Position numbers and translations under genes: made by a program. The notes under the pieces were generated by a model. The model saw nothing but the letters and a program-made list of their open reading frames with translations. It was not told the origin of the DNA and ran no database searches. Positions 14,645-22,486 of a DNA stretch of 34,477 bases are shown piece after piece. Position 1 is the stretch's first letter. Every line of letters starts with the position of its first letter. Source of the stretch: Pseudomonas sp. 10-1B (GTDB lineage Bacteria > Pseudomonadota > Gammaproteobacteria > Pseudomonadales > Pseudomonadaceae); NCBI RefSeq assembly GCF_000935045.1, contig NZ_JYKS01000044.1, forward strand, positions 1 through 34,477, given 5' to 3'.

Positions 14645-16531
14645 TCAGATCCTGAAACTGCCCACCAGTTGCTTCAAACGCCCGGCCTGCTGGGCCAGCT
14701 GGTCGCAATGGTGCAGGGTCTGGTTGAGGTTCTCCACCCCTTGCTGGTTCAGCGCGTTGATCTGGGTGATGTCCAGGTTGAGGCTCTCGACCACGGCGGT
14801 CTGCTCTTCGGTGGCAGTGGCCACCGACTGGTTCATGCCGTCGATCTCGCCAATGCGCTGGGTCACGCTGGCCAGGCGTTCGCCGGCCTGGTTGGCCACC
14901 TGCACGGTCTGCTCGCTGGAGACCTGGCTGGTATTCATGGTGTGCACCGCTTCGCGCGAACCCACTTGCAGGCTGGTGATCATGCGGTGGATCTCTTCGG
15001 CCGATTCCTGGGTGCGGTGCGCCAGGTTGCGAACCTCATCGGCGACCACGGCAAAGCCACGGCCGGCTTCACCGGCACGGGCCGCCTCGATGGCGGCGTT
15101 CAGCGCCAGCAGGTTGGTCTGCTGCGAAATACCTTTGATCACGTCGAGGATCTTGCCGATTTCGTCGGTGCTGGCGTTGAGCGTCTCGATCTGCGCGCAG
15201 GACTCGCTGATGCGTTGAGACAGGGCGGTCATGGCGTTGATCGCCTCTTCGACCACTTCACGGCCACCGTGGGCCTGTTCGCTGGCACCGCTGGCGTGCT
15301 GCGAGGCATCGGCGGCGTTGCGGGCGATTTCCTGGGTGGCGGCGCCCAGCTGGTTGATCGCCGCGGCCACGCTATTGGTACGCATACTCTGCTCTTCAGA
15401 GCCGATGATCGACGCGTTGGACGCATTGACCACCTTCTCCGACAGGTCATGCACCAGTCGGGTGGCCGAGGACACTTCGCTGATGGAGGTATGGATGCGC
15501 TCGACGAAGCGGTTGAACGAGGTGGCCAGTTCGCCGAATTCGTCCTTGTTCTGCACGGCCAGGCGGCGGGTAAGGTCGCCTTCGCCCTCGGCGATGTCGC
15601 GCATGGCACGGCCCATGGTGGTCAGCGGGCTCATCAGTACCGGGATCAGCAGGCCGAGTACGCCGACGATGGTGGCCACTGCGATCAGCATGGCGATGAT
15701 CGCCGAGGTGCGGAACTGGCTGAGGGCGGCGTAGGCCTTGCCCTTGTCGATCGACAGGCCGATGTACCACTGCGCCGAAGGCAGGCCGGCCACCGGGGCG
15801 AAGGAGATGATACGGTCCTGGCCATTGAGGGTGACATCCTGCATGCCGGCGGCGACCCGCAGGTTGCTGCCGGGGTAGATGTCCTTGAGGTTTTTCATCA
15901 CCTGGTCTTTGTCGGGGCTGACGATCACCTGGCCATTGCTGTCGGCCAGGAAGGCGTGGCCGATGCCGCCGAAATCGACCGAGTTGATGATCTCGACCAG
16001 GGTGTCGAGGGTCACGTCACCGCCGACCACACCGATCAACTCGCCATTGTTCTTGCTCTTCACCGGCGTGGCGATGGTCACCATCAGGCCGCCGACAGCG
16101 CCCTGGTATGGGGCGGTCAGCACGGTTTGCCCGGCGCTGGTCGCGGCGCCGTACCACGGGCGCTGACGTGGGTCGTAACCGGCAGGCATCTGGGTGTCGG
16201 GGCGTTGGGTGAACACACCGTTGGCGTGGCCCAGGTAGGTGAAGAGGAAATTACGCGTGTAGGACGGCTGCTCGATCAGCCCGGCCAGGGTGTCGCCGGC
16301 ACCTTGCTGGGCGATGTCCTGGGCCAGGTTTTCCAGGACCAGGATGCGCCCGCTCATCCAGTTCTGCACGCTGCTGGCAGTCAATGCACCGGACTGCTGC
16401 AGCGAAGCTTCGATGTTCTGGCGGATGGTGTTGCGTTGCAGGTAGTCGTTGTAGAGCGTGAACAGGGCAAAAGCCAGGACCACGACGCCGCACGCGCTGA
16501 GCAGGATCTTGTGGCGAAATTTCAGGTTCAT
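14645..16531 (-). CDS. mcpA: Amino-acid chemoreceptor, dCache type (McpA/PctA-like)
   Basis: A 628-residue methyl-accepting chemotaxis protein: TM1 at about 9-27, periplasmic dCache domain 28-275, TM2 277-300, HAMP to about 352, then a long coiled-coil signalling domain whose tip reads LNAAIEAARAGEAGRGFAVVADEVR in part. The ligand pocket shows the amino-acid dCache motif: Tyr119, Arg124, Trp126, Tyr127, Tyr142 and Asp172, matching P. aeruginosa PctA Tyr121, Arg126, Trp128, Tyr129, Tyr144 and Asp173 with a constant offset of two for the first five. It should therefore sense amino acids, as P. putida McpA does. ATG 16531 gives a proper membrane anchor; the frame is open to 16576. A FliA-like promoter lies upstream. 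Confidence 0.9.
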   Translation of the reverse strand: MNLKFRHKILLSACGVVVLAFALFTLYNDYLQRNTIRQNIEASLQQSGALTASSVQNWMSGRILVLENLAQDIAQQGAGDTLAGLIEQPSYTRNFLFTYLGHANGVFTQRPDTQMPAGYDPRQRPWYGAATSAGQTVLTAPYQGAVGGLMVTIATPVKSKNNGELIGVVGGDVTLDTLVEIINSVDFGGIGHAFLADSNGQVIVSPDKDQVMKNLKDIYPGSNLRVAAGMQDVTLNGQDRIISFAPVAGLPSAQWYIGLSIDKGKAYAALSQFRTSAIIAMLIAVATIVGVLGLLIPVLMSPLTTMGRAMRDIAEGEGDLTRRLAVQNKDEFGELATSFNRFVERIHTSISEVSSATRLVHDLSEKVVNASNASIIGSEEQSMRTNSVAAAINQLGAATQEIARNAADASQHASGASEQAHGGREVVEEAINAMTALSQRISESCAQIETLNASTDEIGKILDVIKGISQQTNLLALNAAIEAARAGEAGRGFAVVADEVRNLAHRTQESAEEIHRMITSLQVGSREAVHTMNTSQVSSEQTVQVANQAGERLASVTQRIGEIDGMNQSVATATEEQTAVVESLNLDITQINALNQQGVENLNQTLHHCDQLAQQAGRLKQLVGSFRI

Positions 16532-16603
16532 GTTTCGAGACCTTGAGCCAATGAGGGGAGGGCGCAGCGCGCTCATGACGCATTGCGGGGCCTATCGACT
16601 TGG

Positions 16604-16630
16604 ATATCGGCGCAAGGGCTAAAAGGTTGA
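16604..16630 (-). promoter_or_regulatory. FliA (sigma-28)-like promoter of chemoreceptor gene
   Basis: Read on the minus strand: TCAA (16630-16627), 15 bases, then GCCGATAT (16611-16604). The FliA consensus is TAAA-N15-GCCGATAA, so 10 of 12 positions match with exact spacing. It predicts a start near 16594 and a leader of about 63 bases. Chemoreceptor genes are classical FliA targets. Confidence 0.7.
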
Positions 16631-16673
16631 AGTGCCTACAGAAATTTCTTGAGGGCGTTTCGACAGACGGCAC

Positions 16674-17552
16674 TCACTCCTTGCACAACTGCTCGATCAA
16701 CAGGCGTGCGGCCTGCCGCAGCGGTTGTTGTTTACGCCACGAAATGTGTACCGGCAACTGCAACTCGTTGCGCGTGTTGCGAAAATCCAGGCGCACCAGG
16801 CGCTTGCTGGCCAGCAGTGGCGCAACCCGCGACAGCGGCAGGTCGCCCCAGCCCAGGCCGGCTTCGACCATCTGTAGGGCAAGGTCGAAGCTGTCGGTGG
16901 ACCAGTGAGTGGCACCGATCAGCGGGCGCGGGTCAGCCAGTGGCAGGTTGCGGCTGCGCACCAGGATCTGGCGCACCTGGGTCAGGTCTTCAAGGTAGTG
17001 GATACGCCCCTCGCGCAAGGCCGGGTGGGCCGGTGACAGCGTGGCCACCAGCGACTCCATGCCAATGCGCTGGAAGCCGCGGCGGGCATCGACCTGCAGG
17101 CCGGCAAAAGCCACGCAGAGGTCGGCGTGGCCGCTGTCCAGCAGGTGCAGGGCTTCTTCCTGCGGGGCGCTGTGCAGGGCAATGTCCAGCAGCGGGTGGC
17201 GTTTACCGAGACAGGCGATGGCCGCCAGCAGCGGGCGATGGTCGATGTCGGGCACCACCGCCAGGGTCAGGTTGCTCTCCAGCCCCTGGGACAGCTCCAG
17301 GGCATGCACCTGCAGCAGCCCCAGCCGTTCGGCGATCAGCCTGGCGTGGGGCTCCAGCGCCATAGCCTGGGCGCTAGGGCGAACTTCGCGCGGGCCACGT
17401 TCGAATAGGGTGTAGCCAAGCTCGGCCTCCAGGTTGCCGATGGCCATGCTCACGGCCGAAGGTACCCGCCCCAGGGCGCGCGCGGCGGCGGAAAACGATC
17501 CGCGGTCGAGCACGGCGAGAAACAGCTGAATGTTGTCGCTGGAAAAGTTCAT
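16674..17552 (-). CDS. LysR-type regulator divergent from PACE efflux gene
   Basis: A 292-residue LysR protein with an N-terminal winged helix (residues 1-60; GSFSAAARALGRVPSAVSMAIG is the helix-turn-helix zone) and a substrate-binding co-inducer domain (about 90-290). AGGAGG precedes ATG 17552. It is divergent from a PACE pump gene across a 100-base gap that contains a perfect LysR-style palindrome. In Acinetobacter the PACE pump AceI is controlled by the adjacent LysR activator AceR, so this is probably the local counterpart and may respond to a pump substrate such as a diamine or biguanide. Effector identity is inference. Confidence 0.87.
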   Translation of the reverse strand: MNFSSDNIQLFLAVLDRGSFSAAARALGRVPSAVSMAIGNLEAELGYTLFERGPREVRPSAQAMALEPHARLIAERLGLLQVHALELSQGLESNLTLAVVPDIDHRPLLAAIACLGKRHPLLDIALHSAPQEEALHLLDSGHADLCVAFAGLQVDARRGFQRIGMESLVATLSPAHPALREGRIHYLEDLTQVRQILVRSRNLPLADPRPLIGATHWSTDSFDLALQMVEAGLGWGDLPLSRVAPLLASKRLVRLDFRNTRNELQLPVHISWRKQQPLRQAARLLIEQLCKE

Positions 17553-17562
17553 GGCAGCCTCC

Positions 17563-17581
17563 TGTCAGTTGATCTGACAGC
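17563..17581. promoter_or_regulatory. Perfect LysR-type palindromic operator
   Basis: CTGTCAG-TTGAT-CTGACAG is a perfect inverted repeat with 7-base arms, containing the T-N11-A signature of LysR sites. It begins 11 bases upstream of the LysR start codon and lies about 70 bases before the PACE start, suited to autoregulation and control of the pump gene. Confidence 0.75.
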
Positions 17582-17652
17582 TGCTGACTTTTTATGTCAA
17601 GAACAGTGAAGCATTATGCGCGCCATCGCATTGTCATTGGAGGTAACCCCGG

Positions 17653-18081
17653 GTGCAGGGACTCAAACGCAAACTGGTCTACGTGACTTTCTATGAACTG
17701 ATCGGGCTGTGCATGTCGACCCTTGGGCTGGCCTACCTGTCGGATACCCAGGCTTCGCATACCGGGCCCCTGGCGGTGATGATCACCACCATCGCCATGC
17801 TCTGGAACCTGGTTTACAACACCCTGTTCGAGTACTGGGAAAGCCGCCAGACCAAGCGCGGGCGCAGTGTGGCCCGGCGGGTGGCGCATGCCATTGGCTT
17901 CCAGCTGACCCTGGTGGTGTATCTGATTCCGCTGATTGCCTGGTGGCTGGACATGACATTGGTGCAGGCGTTGCTGGTGGACATGGCGTTCATCATTCTG
18001 GTGCCTTGCTACACCTTTGCCTACAACTGGGCGTTCGACCGGATCTTTGGCTTGCCCAGCTCGGCAATGGTCACCGCCTGA
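17653..18081 (+). CDS. PACE family multidrug/biocide efflux transporter
   Basis: A 142-residue, four-helix inner-membrane protein made of two bacterial transmembrane pair domains. PACE motifs are visible: KLVYVTFYE with Glu15, the residue essential for proton coupling in AceI; WNLVYNTLFE in helix 2; RVAHAIGF in helix 3; and PCYTFAYNWAFDR in helix 4. Helix 3 ends FQ where many family members have FE. Family members export chlorhexidine, acriflavine and short diamines using the proton gradient. Translation starts at GTG 17653 behind GGAGG at 17639. The divergent LysR gene is its likely regulator. Confidence 0.9.
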   Translation: MQGLKRKLVYVTFYELIGLCMSTLGLAYLSDTQASHTGPLAVMITTIAMLWNLVYNTLFEYWESRQTKRGRSVARRVAHAIGFQLTLVVYLIPLIAWWLDMTLVQALLVDMAFIILVPCYTFAYNWAFDRIFGLPSSAMVTA

Positions 18082-18093
18082 TTGAGCCTGTAC

Positions 18094-18191
18094 TGGCCCT
18101 ATCGCCGGCAAGCCAGCTCCCACATGATCTCCACAGTTTTCAAAGGCAGTGACGTACCTGTGGGAGCCGGCTTGCCGGCGATAGGGCCGGC
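18094..18191. repeat. REP pair downstream of PACE gene
   Basis: Inverted units GGCCCTATCGCCGGCAAGCC (from 18096) and its partner ending CGCCGGC...ATAGGGCC at about 18188 face each other around an unrelated 37-base spacer. The pair separates the convergent PACE and lipoprotein genes. Confidence 0.85.
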
Positions 18192-18202
18192 ACAAGCAAC
18201 CG

Positions 18203-19264
18203 CTAAGGCGGAAGGCGAATGATCAACGGCTCCTGTCGCTGCCTCACCTGCTGTTCTTCCACTGGCTCCACCGGCCGCGGCGCACTGGCCAGCAAACTGT
18301 CCTCGATCTGCCCCGACAGGTAGTACACCCCCGCCATGGCCCCGCTCTGGCGGTTCTCCATCAGTTCCTGCCATTCCTGGTTCAACGCCACATTCAGGAT
18401 CACCCGCAACTGCTCGACCATCTGCGGCTGTTCGCGGTCATGGGTCATCATGCCGTAGCCTGCCGTCGCGATCGAAATCATCGCCCCGGCCACCTTGCCC
18501 ACCGCCGAAGCCACGGCGCTGGCAATGCCGCGCGGGGCCAGGGTGGCGCCGAGCTTTTCGCTGGCGCGGGTGGCCACGGAAGACAGCCCGACGTCGGTCT
18601 GCCCGGGCCCTTTGCTGGCTTGCTGGCGCAGGTGCTGGCGCATCGCTTGCCAGGCCGGTTGCTGGTCCAGCGACTTGGCCCGCAGCAGTTGATACAGGCT
18701 GGCATTGCGCGCATCGGGCGGCCCCAGGGCGATGGCGGGGATACGGTTGAGGCGCTGGCTGAGCTGCTCTGGGCGCGCGTTGTAGCGGCTGATGATGCCC
18801 GGCAGCTGTTGGCCGAGCAATTGCAGGTACAGCTCGCAGGCCCGGTCGCGGATGCCCTCGGGGTTGATCTGTTCGGCCACCGGCTCGATCACCCGCTCGT
18901 GGTACTGCTCCTGCAGGTACAGGGCCAGGCGTTTTTCCGCAGGTTCCCGGCCTTCGCCACTGTCGAGCTTGTACCAGGCCACTTTCAGGGTCAGCCACTG
19001 TTGGGTCCAGTAGCCGGTGAACCAGGGGATGAAGTCGCTTTCGGTGCGTTGCTGTACTTGCTCCTTCCACACCCGCATGGAGCGCCGGGCATAGTCGTTG
19101 GCAGAGCCGGCGGCACCGACCGAGGCGTCGATCAGTTCCTGGTCGATGCGTTGCCAGATAGCTGGCGTGAGTACCGCCGGTGGCGGCGGGGCAGGCGGGC
19201 GCTTGCCTGCGCAACCGGCGAGGGCCAGCAGCAGGCACAGCAACAGAAGGATTCGACAACTCAC
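18203..19264 (-). CDS. Orphan lipoprotein of unknown function
   Basis: A 353-residue protein I cannot place in a characterised family. The N-terminus is a lipoprotein signal with lipobox LAGC (residues 15-18, cysteine 18). Residue 19 is Ala, not Asp, so outer-membrane sorting is expected. A proline-rich linker (PPAPPPP) follows, then a mostly helical domain rich in Arg and Gln, a small Gly/Ala-rich hydrophobic stretch (RGIASAVASAVGKVAGAMISIATAGYG in part, about residues 246-272) that could touch or span a membrane, and a charged C-terminus. The start is GTG 19264 behind GGGAGG. It is monocistronic, flanked by REP pairs. No enzymatic motif is evident. Confidence 0.8.
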   Translation of the reverse strand: MSCRILLLLCLLLALAGCAGKRPPAPPPPAVLTPAIWQRIDQELIDASVGAAGSANDYARRSMRVWKEQVQQRTESDFIPWFTGYWTQQWLTLKVAWYKLDSGEGREPAEKRLALYLQEQYHERVIEPVAEQINPEGIRDRACELYLQLLGQQLPGIISRYNARPEQLSQRLNRIPAIALGPPDARNASLYQLLRAKSLDQQPAWQAMRQHLRQQASKGPGQTDVGLSSVATRASEKLGATLAPRGIASAVASAVGKVAGAMISIATAGYGMMTHDREQPQMVEQLRVILNVALNQEWQELMENRQSGAMAGVYYLSGQIEDSLLASAPRPVEPVEEQQVRQRQEPLIIRLPP

Positions 19265-19322
19265 GCGACCGCCTCCCTGATAGAGGCTGGGGTGGTTTTT
19301 CGAGTATAGGTCGGGGTTTTGG

Positions 19323-19437
19323 GGGCCGCTGCGCGCCCCATCGCCGGCAAGCCAGCTCCCACAGGTACTGCGCTGGGCTTGAGGTTACGCGATCCTTGTG
19401 GGAGCTGGCTTGCCGGCGATGGGGCGCGCAGCGGCCC
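19323..19437. repeat. REP pair with extended 40-base arms
   Basis: GGGCCGCTGCGCGCCCCATCG begins the left arm at 19323 and its reverse complement ends the right arm near 19436; each arm also contains the CGCCGGCAAGCCAGCTCCCAC core. The two arms agree over about 40 bases. It lies just downstream of the second GntR gene and can act as its terminator. Confidence 0.88.
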
Positions 19438-19440
19438 TGG

Positions 19441-20109
19441 TTACTCCAGGTCGAGCTTTTCTTCCAGGCGGTCCAGGTGCTTGTGCATCAGTTGCAAGGC
19501 TGCCTCGGCATCGCCTTGCTCCACGGCATCGATGATCGCCGCATGCTCCTCCCACGCGCAGTGGTCGCAGCACGGCGATTCGTAGCGGGCGATGATCAGC
19601 GAGGTCATCGGCACCAGACCGTTGAGAAACCGCGCCAGTGGCGCATTGGCGGCCACCTGCGCCAGCTTCAGGTGAAACTCGCCGCCCAGGCGGATCGCCG
19701 CGCAGCGCTCGCCGCTTTCATGATGCTGGCGCTCGCGTTCCACCAGTTGCCGCAATTGGCGAACCTGCGCCGGCCGGGCGCGTTGGGTAGCCAGGGTGAT
19801 CAGCGTGGTTTCGGCCAGGCGCCTGGCGCTGAGCACCTGGCGCGCCTGCTCCGGGTCGGGGGCGGCCAGGTGCGCGGTGTGGCTGGGGCGCTGCACCACC
19901 ACCTGCTGGTCCGACAGGCGCCCAAGCACGCGGCGTATCACCGTGCGGCTGACACCAAAGGCATGGCCCAGCGCTTGTTCGGGCAACAAGCTGCCGGGTG
20001 GCAGGCGCTGTTCGAGAATGGCATCGAACAGCCGGGGGTAGATCTGCTCGGCAGATAGGCGGGTTTCGCCGGCAGCGAGCAGGGCGGGCAAGTGGCGGGC
20101 GGCGGTCAT
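19441..20109 (-). CDS. GntR family regulator, FCD subfamily
   Basis: A 222-residue protein with a winged helix at about residues 20-80 (LPEQALGHAFGVSRTVIRRVLGRL) and an all-helical FCD effector domain at about 90-215. Metal-ligand-type residues of FCD proteins are present (EFH near 147 and EEHAAI/HKH near the end). FCD-GntR proteins usually repress genes for uptake and use of small carboxylates or amino acids. A CAGGAGAG site precedes ATG 20109. It is the third gene of a likely operon behind the DctA-type carrier and the other GntR gene, 16 bases after the latter. Confidence 0.87.
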   Translation of the reverse strand: MTAARHLPALLAAGETRLSAEQIYPRLFDAILEQRLPPGSLLPEQALGHAFGVSRTVIRRVLGRLSDQQVVVQRPSHTAHLAAPDPEQARQVLSARRLAETTLITLATQRARPAQVRQLRQLVERERQHHESGERCAAIRLGGEFHLKLAQVAANAPLARFLNGLVPMTSLIIARYESPCCDHCAWEEHAAIIDAVEQGDAEAALQLMHKHLDRLEEKLDLE

Positions 20110-20125
20110 GGTCGCTCTCCTGGGG

Positions 20126-20830
20126 TCATGGATGCAGGTGTTCGTCCGGGATGTTCAGCGGGATGCCCATGCGTAGCCCCTCGGCCAGGATGTGCTGGCG
20201 CATCTGGGCACTGGCCTGGGCACTGCTGCGCTCACGAATGGCGCGCACCACCGCTTCGTTTTCCTTGAGCCGCGCTGCCAGATGTTCTGGCGAGTTGCGC
20301 AGCATGTCGGCGCTCTGCTTCAGGGCATTGCCGGTCTGCTGCACCACGCTCTGGAAGATCGGGTTGGTGGTCAGGGCGAACAGCGCTTCATGGAAGGCGA
20401 TGTAGGCCTTGACCCCGGCCTCGCTGTCATCGGCCTCCAGCGCTTCGCGCATGTCCATCAGGGTCAGGCGCAGTTGGCCGATGTCCTGGCTGTTGGCTGA
20501 CTGCGCCACCAGGCCGACGATGAAGGGTTCGAGGGTGTAGCGCAGCTCCAGTACGTCGGCCAGGCTCGCCGCGGCGCTGGTGTCCACGCCTGGCTCCTGC
20601 GCAGTGGCATCGACATCCAGCACCAGCACACCCTTGCCCGGCAGCGCGCGTACCAGGCCCAGGGTTTCCAGCACGGTCACCGCTTCGCGCAGGCTGGGGC
20701 GGCTGATGCCCAGTTGTTCGGCCAGCTCGCGCTGGCCCGGTAGCATGTCGCCGCTGCGCCATTGGCCACGGGCCAGGGCCTGGCGCAGTTTTTCTACCAC
20801 TGAGTTGACGACGGTCGATGAGCTGATCAC
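20126..20830 (-). CDS. GntR/FadR family regulator, FCD subfamily (second)
   Basis: A 234-residue regulator: winged helix at about residues 8-72 (MLPGQRELAEQLGISRPSLREAVTVLETLGLV holds the helix-turn-helix) and an FCD domain from about 90 on, with AFHEALF and a C-terminal MRQHI. It starts at GTG 20830 with a CAGGAGCG ribosome site. It belongs to the LldR/PdhR-like side of FCD proteins, which bind TGGTnnnACCA operators; near-matches lie upstream of the carrier gene. It follows the carrier by 44 bases on the same strand, so carrier and regulator are probably co-transcribed and feedback controlled. Confidence 0.88.
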   Translation of the reverse strand: MISSSTVVNSVVEKLRQALARGQWRSGDMLPGQRELAEQLGISRPSLREAVTVLETLGLVRALPGKGVLVLDVDATAQEPGVDTSAAASLADVLELRYTLEPFIVGLVAQSANSQDIGQLRLTLMDMREALEADDSEAGVKAYIAFHEALFALTTNPIFQSVVQQTGNALKQSADMLRNSPEHLAARLKENEAVVRAIRERSSAQASAQMRQHILAEGLRMGIPLNIPDEHLHP

Positions 20831-20874
20831 GGTTCGCTCCTGGAAGGGCCGGCGTCAATGCCGGCCACCTTCGC

Positions 20875-22185
20875 TCAAAATTCCTGTTGATGGGCGTTGG
20901 GCTGCTTGCGCGGCGTGGGGGCAAAGCCGGGTTTGCCAGCCAGCACGTTTTGCGCGCGTTCCAGGTCAATGTCCTTTTCCCAGCGGGCGATGGCCACGGT
21001 AGCCACGCAGTTGCCAATCAGGTTGGTCAATGCCCGGCCGATGCCCATGAACCAGTCCACTGCCAGTACCAGTACCAGGCCGACCACCGGAATCGCCGGT
21101 ACGGCGGTCAGGGTAGCAGCGAGGATCACCAGCGCCGAGCCTGGGATGCCATGGGCGCCCTTGGAAGTCACCAGCGACACCAGCAGGATGGTCAGCAGGT
21201 CGGTCATGGCCAGTGGCGTGCCGGTGGCGTTGGCGATGAACACGATGGCCAGGGTCAGGTAGATGGAGAAGCCATCGAGGTTGAACGAGTAGCCAGTGGG
21301 GATCACCAGGCCGACAGTGGAACTGCCGATGCCCAGGTGTTCGAGCTTGCGCATGATCTGTGGCAGCACGGCGTCGGAAGAGGCGGTGCCAAGGACGATG
21401 GTCAGCTCCTCGCGCAGGTACTTGATCAGTGGCAGCAGCTTGAGCCCCGACAGACGCATGACCGTGCCCAGCACGATCAGCACGAAGCCGGCGCAGGTCA
21501 GGTAGAACAGGGCCACCAGCCCGCCCAGGTGCTGCAGCGATTCCAGGCCATATTTGCTGGTGGTGAAGGCAATGGCACCGAACACGCCGATCGGCGCCAG
21601 GCGTACGATCATGCCCATGATGCGGAAGATCACGTGGCTCAGTTCGTTGATCAGCCGCGAGATGCCGGCGGCCGAATCACCCACCAGGTTCAGTGCGCTG
21701 CCGAACAGCACCGAGAACAGCAGCACCTGGAGAATGTTGTTGTCGGCGAAGGCACCGATCACCGAGGTGGGGATCAGGTCCATGAAGAACGCCGTGGCGC
21801 CGTGGATGTGCTGGCCGCGCTCGGCCAGGCTGCTGGCGTCGGCGCTGGACAGCTGGTCCAGGTGGATGTTGGCACCGCTGCCGATGCCGCTGGTGAAGGC
21901 GAACACCAGGCCGATCACCAGGGCCAGGGTGGTCAGCACTTCGAAGTAGATCACCGACTTAAGGCCGATGCGCCCGACCTTTTTCAGGTCGCCAGCGCCC
22001 GAGATGCCGCTGACCACCACGCAGAACACGATCAGGCCGATGAGCATCTTGATCAGCTTGATGAAGCCGTCGCCAAGGGGTTTGAGTTGCAGGGAGAGGT
22101 CGGGGAAGCTGAGACCGCAGGCGATGCCGAGGGCAAGGCCGAGCACGACTTGCAGGAAAATCGAACGCGAGCACCATTTAAGCAT
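20875..22185 (-). CDS. DctA-type dicarboxylate/amino acid:cation symporter
   Basis: A 436-residue inner-membrane carrier of the DAACS (SLC1-like) family. Close in wording to DctA: KPLGDGFIKLIKMLIG near the start, APIGVFGAIAFT, REEL.IVLGTASSDAVLP (hairpin 1 serine-rich motif), IPTGYSFNLDG (the TM7 NMDGT-like signature region), SKGAHGIPGSA (hairpin 2), and ALTNLIGNCVAT. The substrate is likely a C4-dicarboxylate or acidic amino acid taken up with protons or sodium; hairpin 2 reads GIPGSA where E. coli DctA has GVTGSG, so specificity may differ. ATG 22185 aligns with DctA starts, but the ribosome site is poor (AGAGA about 8 bases upstream). Two FCD-GntR genes follow. Confidence 0.85.
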   Translation of the reverse strand: MLKWCSRSIFLQVVLGLALGIACGLSFPDLSLQLKPLGDGFIKLIKMLIGLIVFCVVVSGISGAGDLKKVGRIGLKSVIYFEVLTTLALVIGLVFAFTSGIGSGANIHLDQLSSADASSLAERGQHIHGATAFFMDLIPTSVIGAFADNNILQVLLFSVLFGSALNLVGDSAAGISRLINELSHVIFRIMGMIVRLAPIGVFGAIAFTTSKYGLESLQHLGGLVALFYLTCAGFVLIVLGTVMRLSGLKLLPLIKYLREELTIVLGTASSDAVLPQIMRKLEHLGIGSSTVGLVIPTGYSFNLDGFSIYLTLAIVFIANATGTPLAMTDLLTILLVSLVTSKGAHGIPGSALVILAATLTAVPAIPVVGLVLVLAVDWFMGIGRALTNLIGNCVATVAIARWEKDIDLERAQNVLAGKPGFAPTPRKQPNAHQQEF

Positions 22186-22257
22186 GGGAGGGATCTCTGA
22201 TCGGTGTCCTTGCTTCGGTAGCCGCACGGGGCGAAAGAGCGCAGGACTTAATTATTG

Positions 22258-22343
22258 TGGTCTTACCGGTTTGTTCAGCGCGAAGCCATAAAAGCGCGAA
22301 AAATCCTACATTGCAAGGATTTTTGGCCTTACCGGTCTGACCA
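22258..22343 (-). promoter_or_regulatory. Carrier promoter with repeated GntR-type operators
   Basis: TGGTCTTACCGGT at 22258-22270 recurs as TGGCCTTACCGGT at 22324-22336 (12 of 13 identical, 66 bases apart), the second overlapping CGGTCTGACCA at 22333-22343. These resemble the TGGTnnnACCA sites of FCD-GntR repressors. Between them, read on the minus strand, TTGCAA (22316-22311), 17 bases and TTTTAT (22293-22288) form a plausible promoter. The arrangement brackets the promoter, as expected for looping or double-site repression. The remaining gap, 22344-22486, shows nothing I recognise. Confidence 0.5.
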
Positions 22344-22486
22344 GTTGTGGGGCATCATGGCCTGCCAGGCTCTAGTTCGGTGCATGCCGATGGTTGTCGC
22401 CGCTGTGCCGCCGGGGGCAATGGCCAGTGCCGGGAGCAGCGTTGCAATCAACTTGCCAAGACACCTTGCGGCGGTAGCCGTCGCTG

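Noticed and set aside
14474..16546. Long antisense open frame of 690 codons opposite the chemoreceptor
   Set aside because: It runs through REP sequence at its start and lies entirely opposite a complete, well-conserved chemoreceptor gene.
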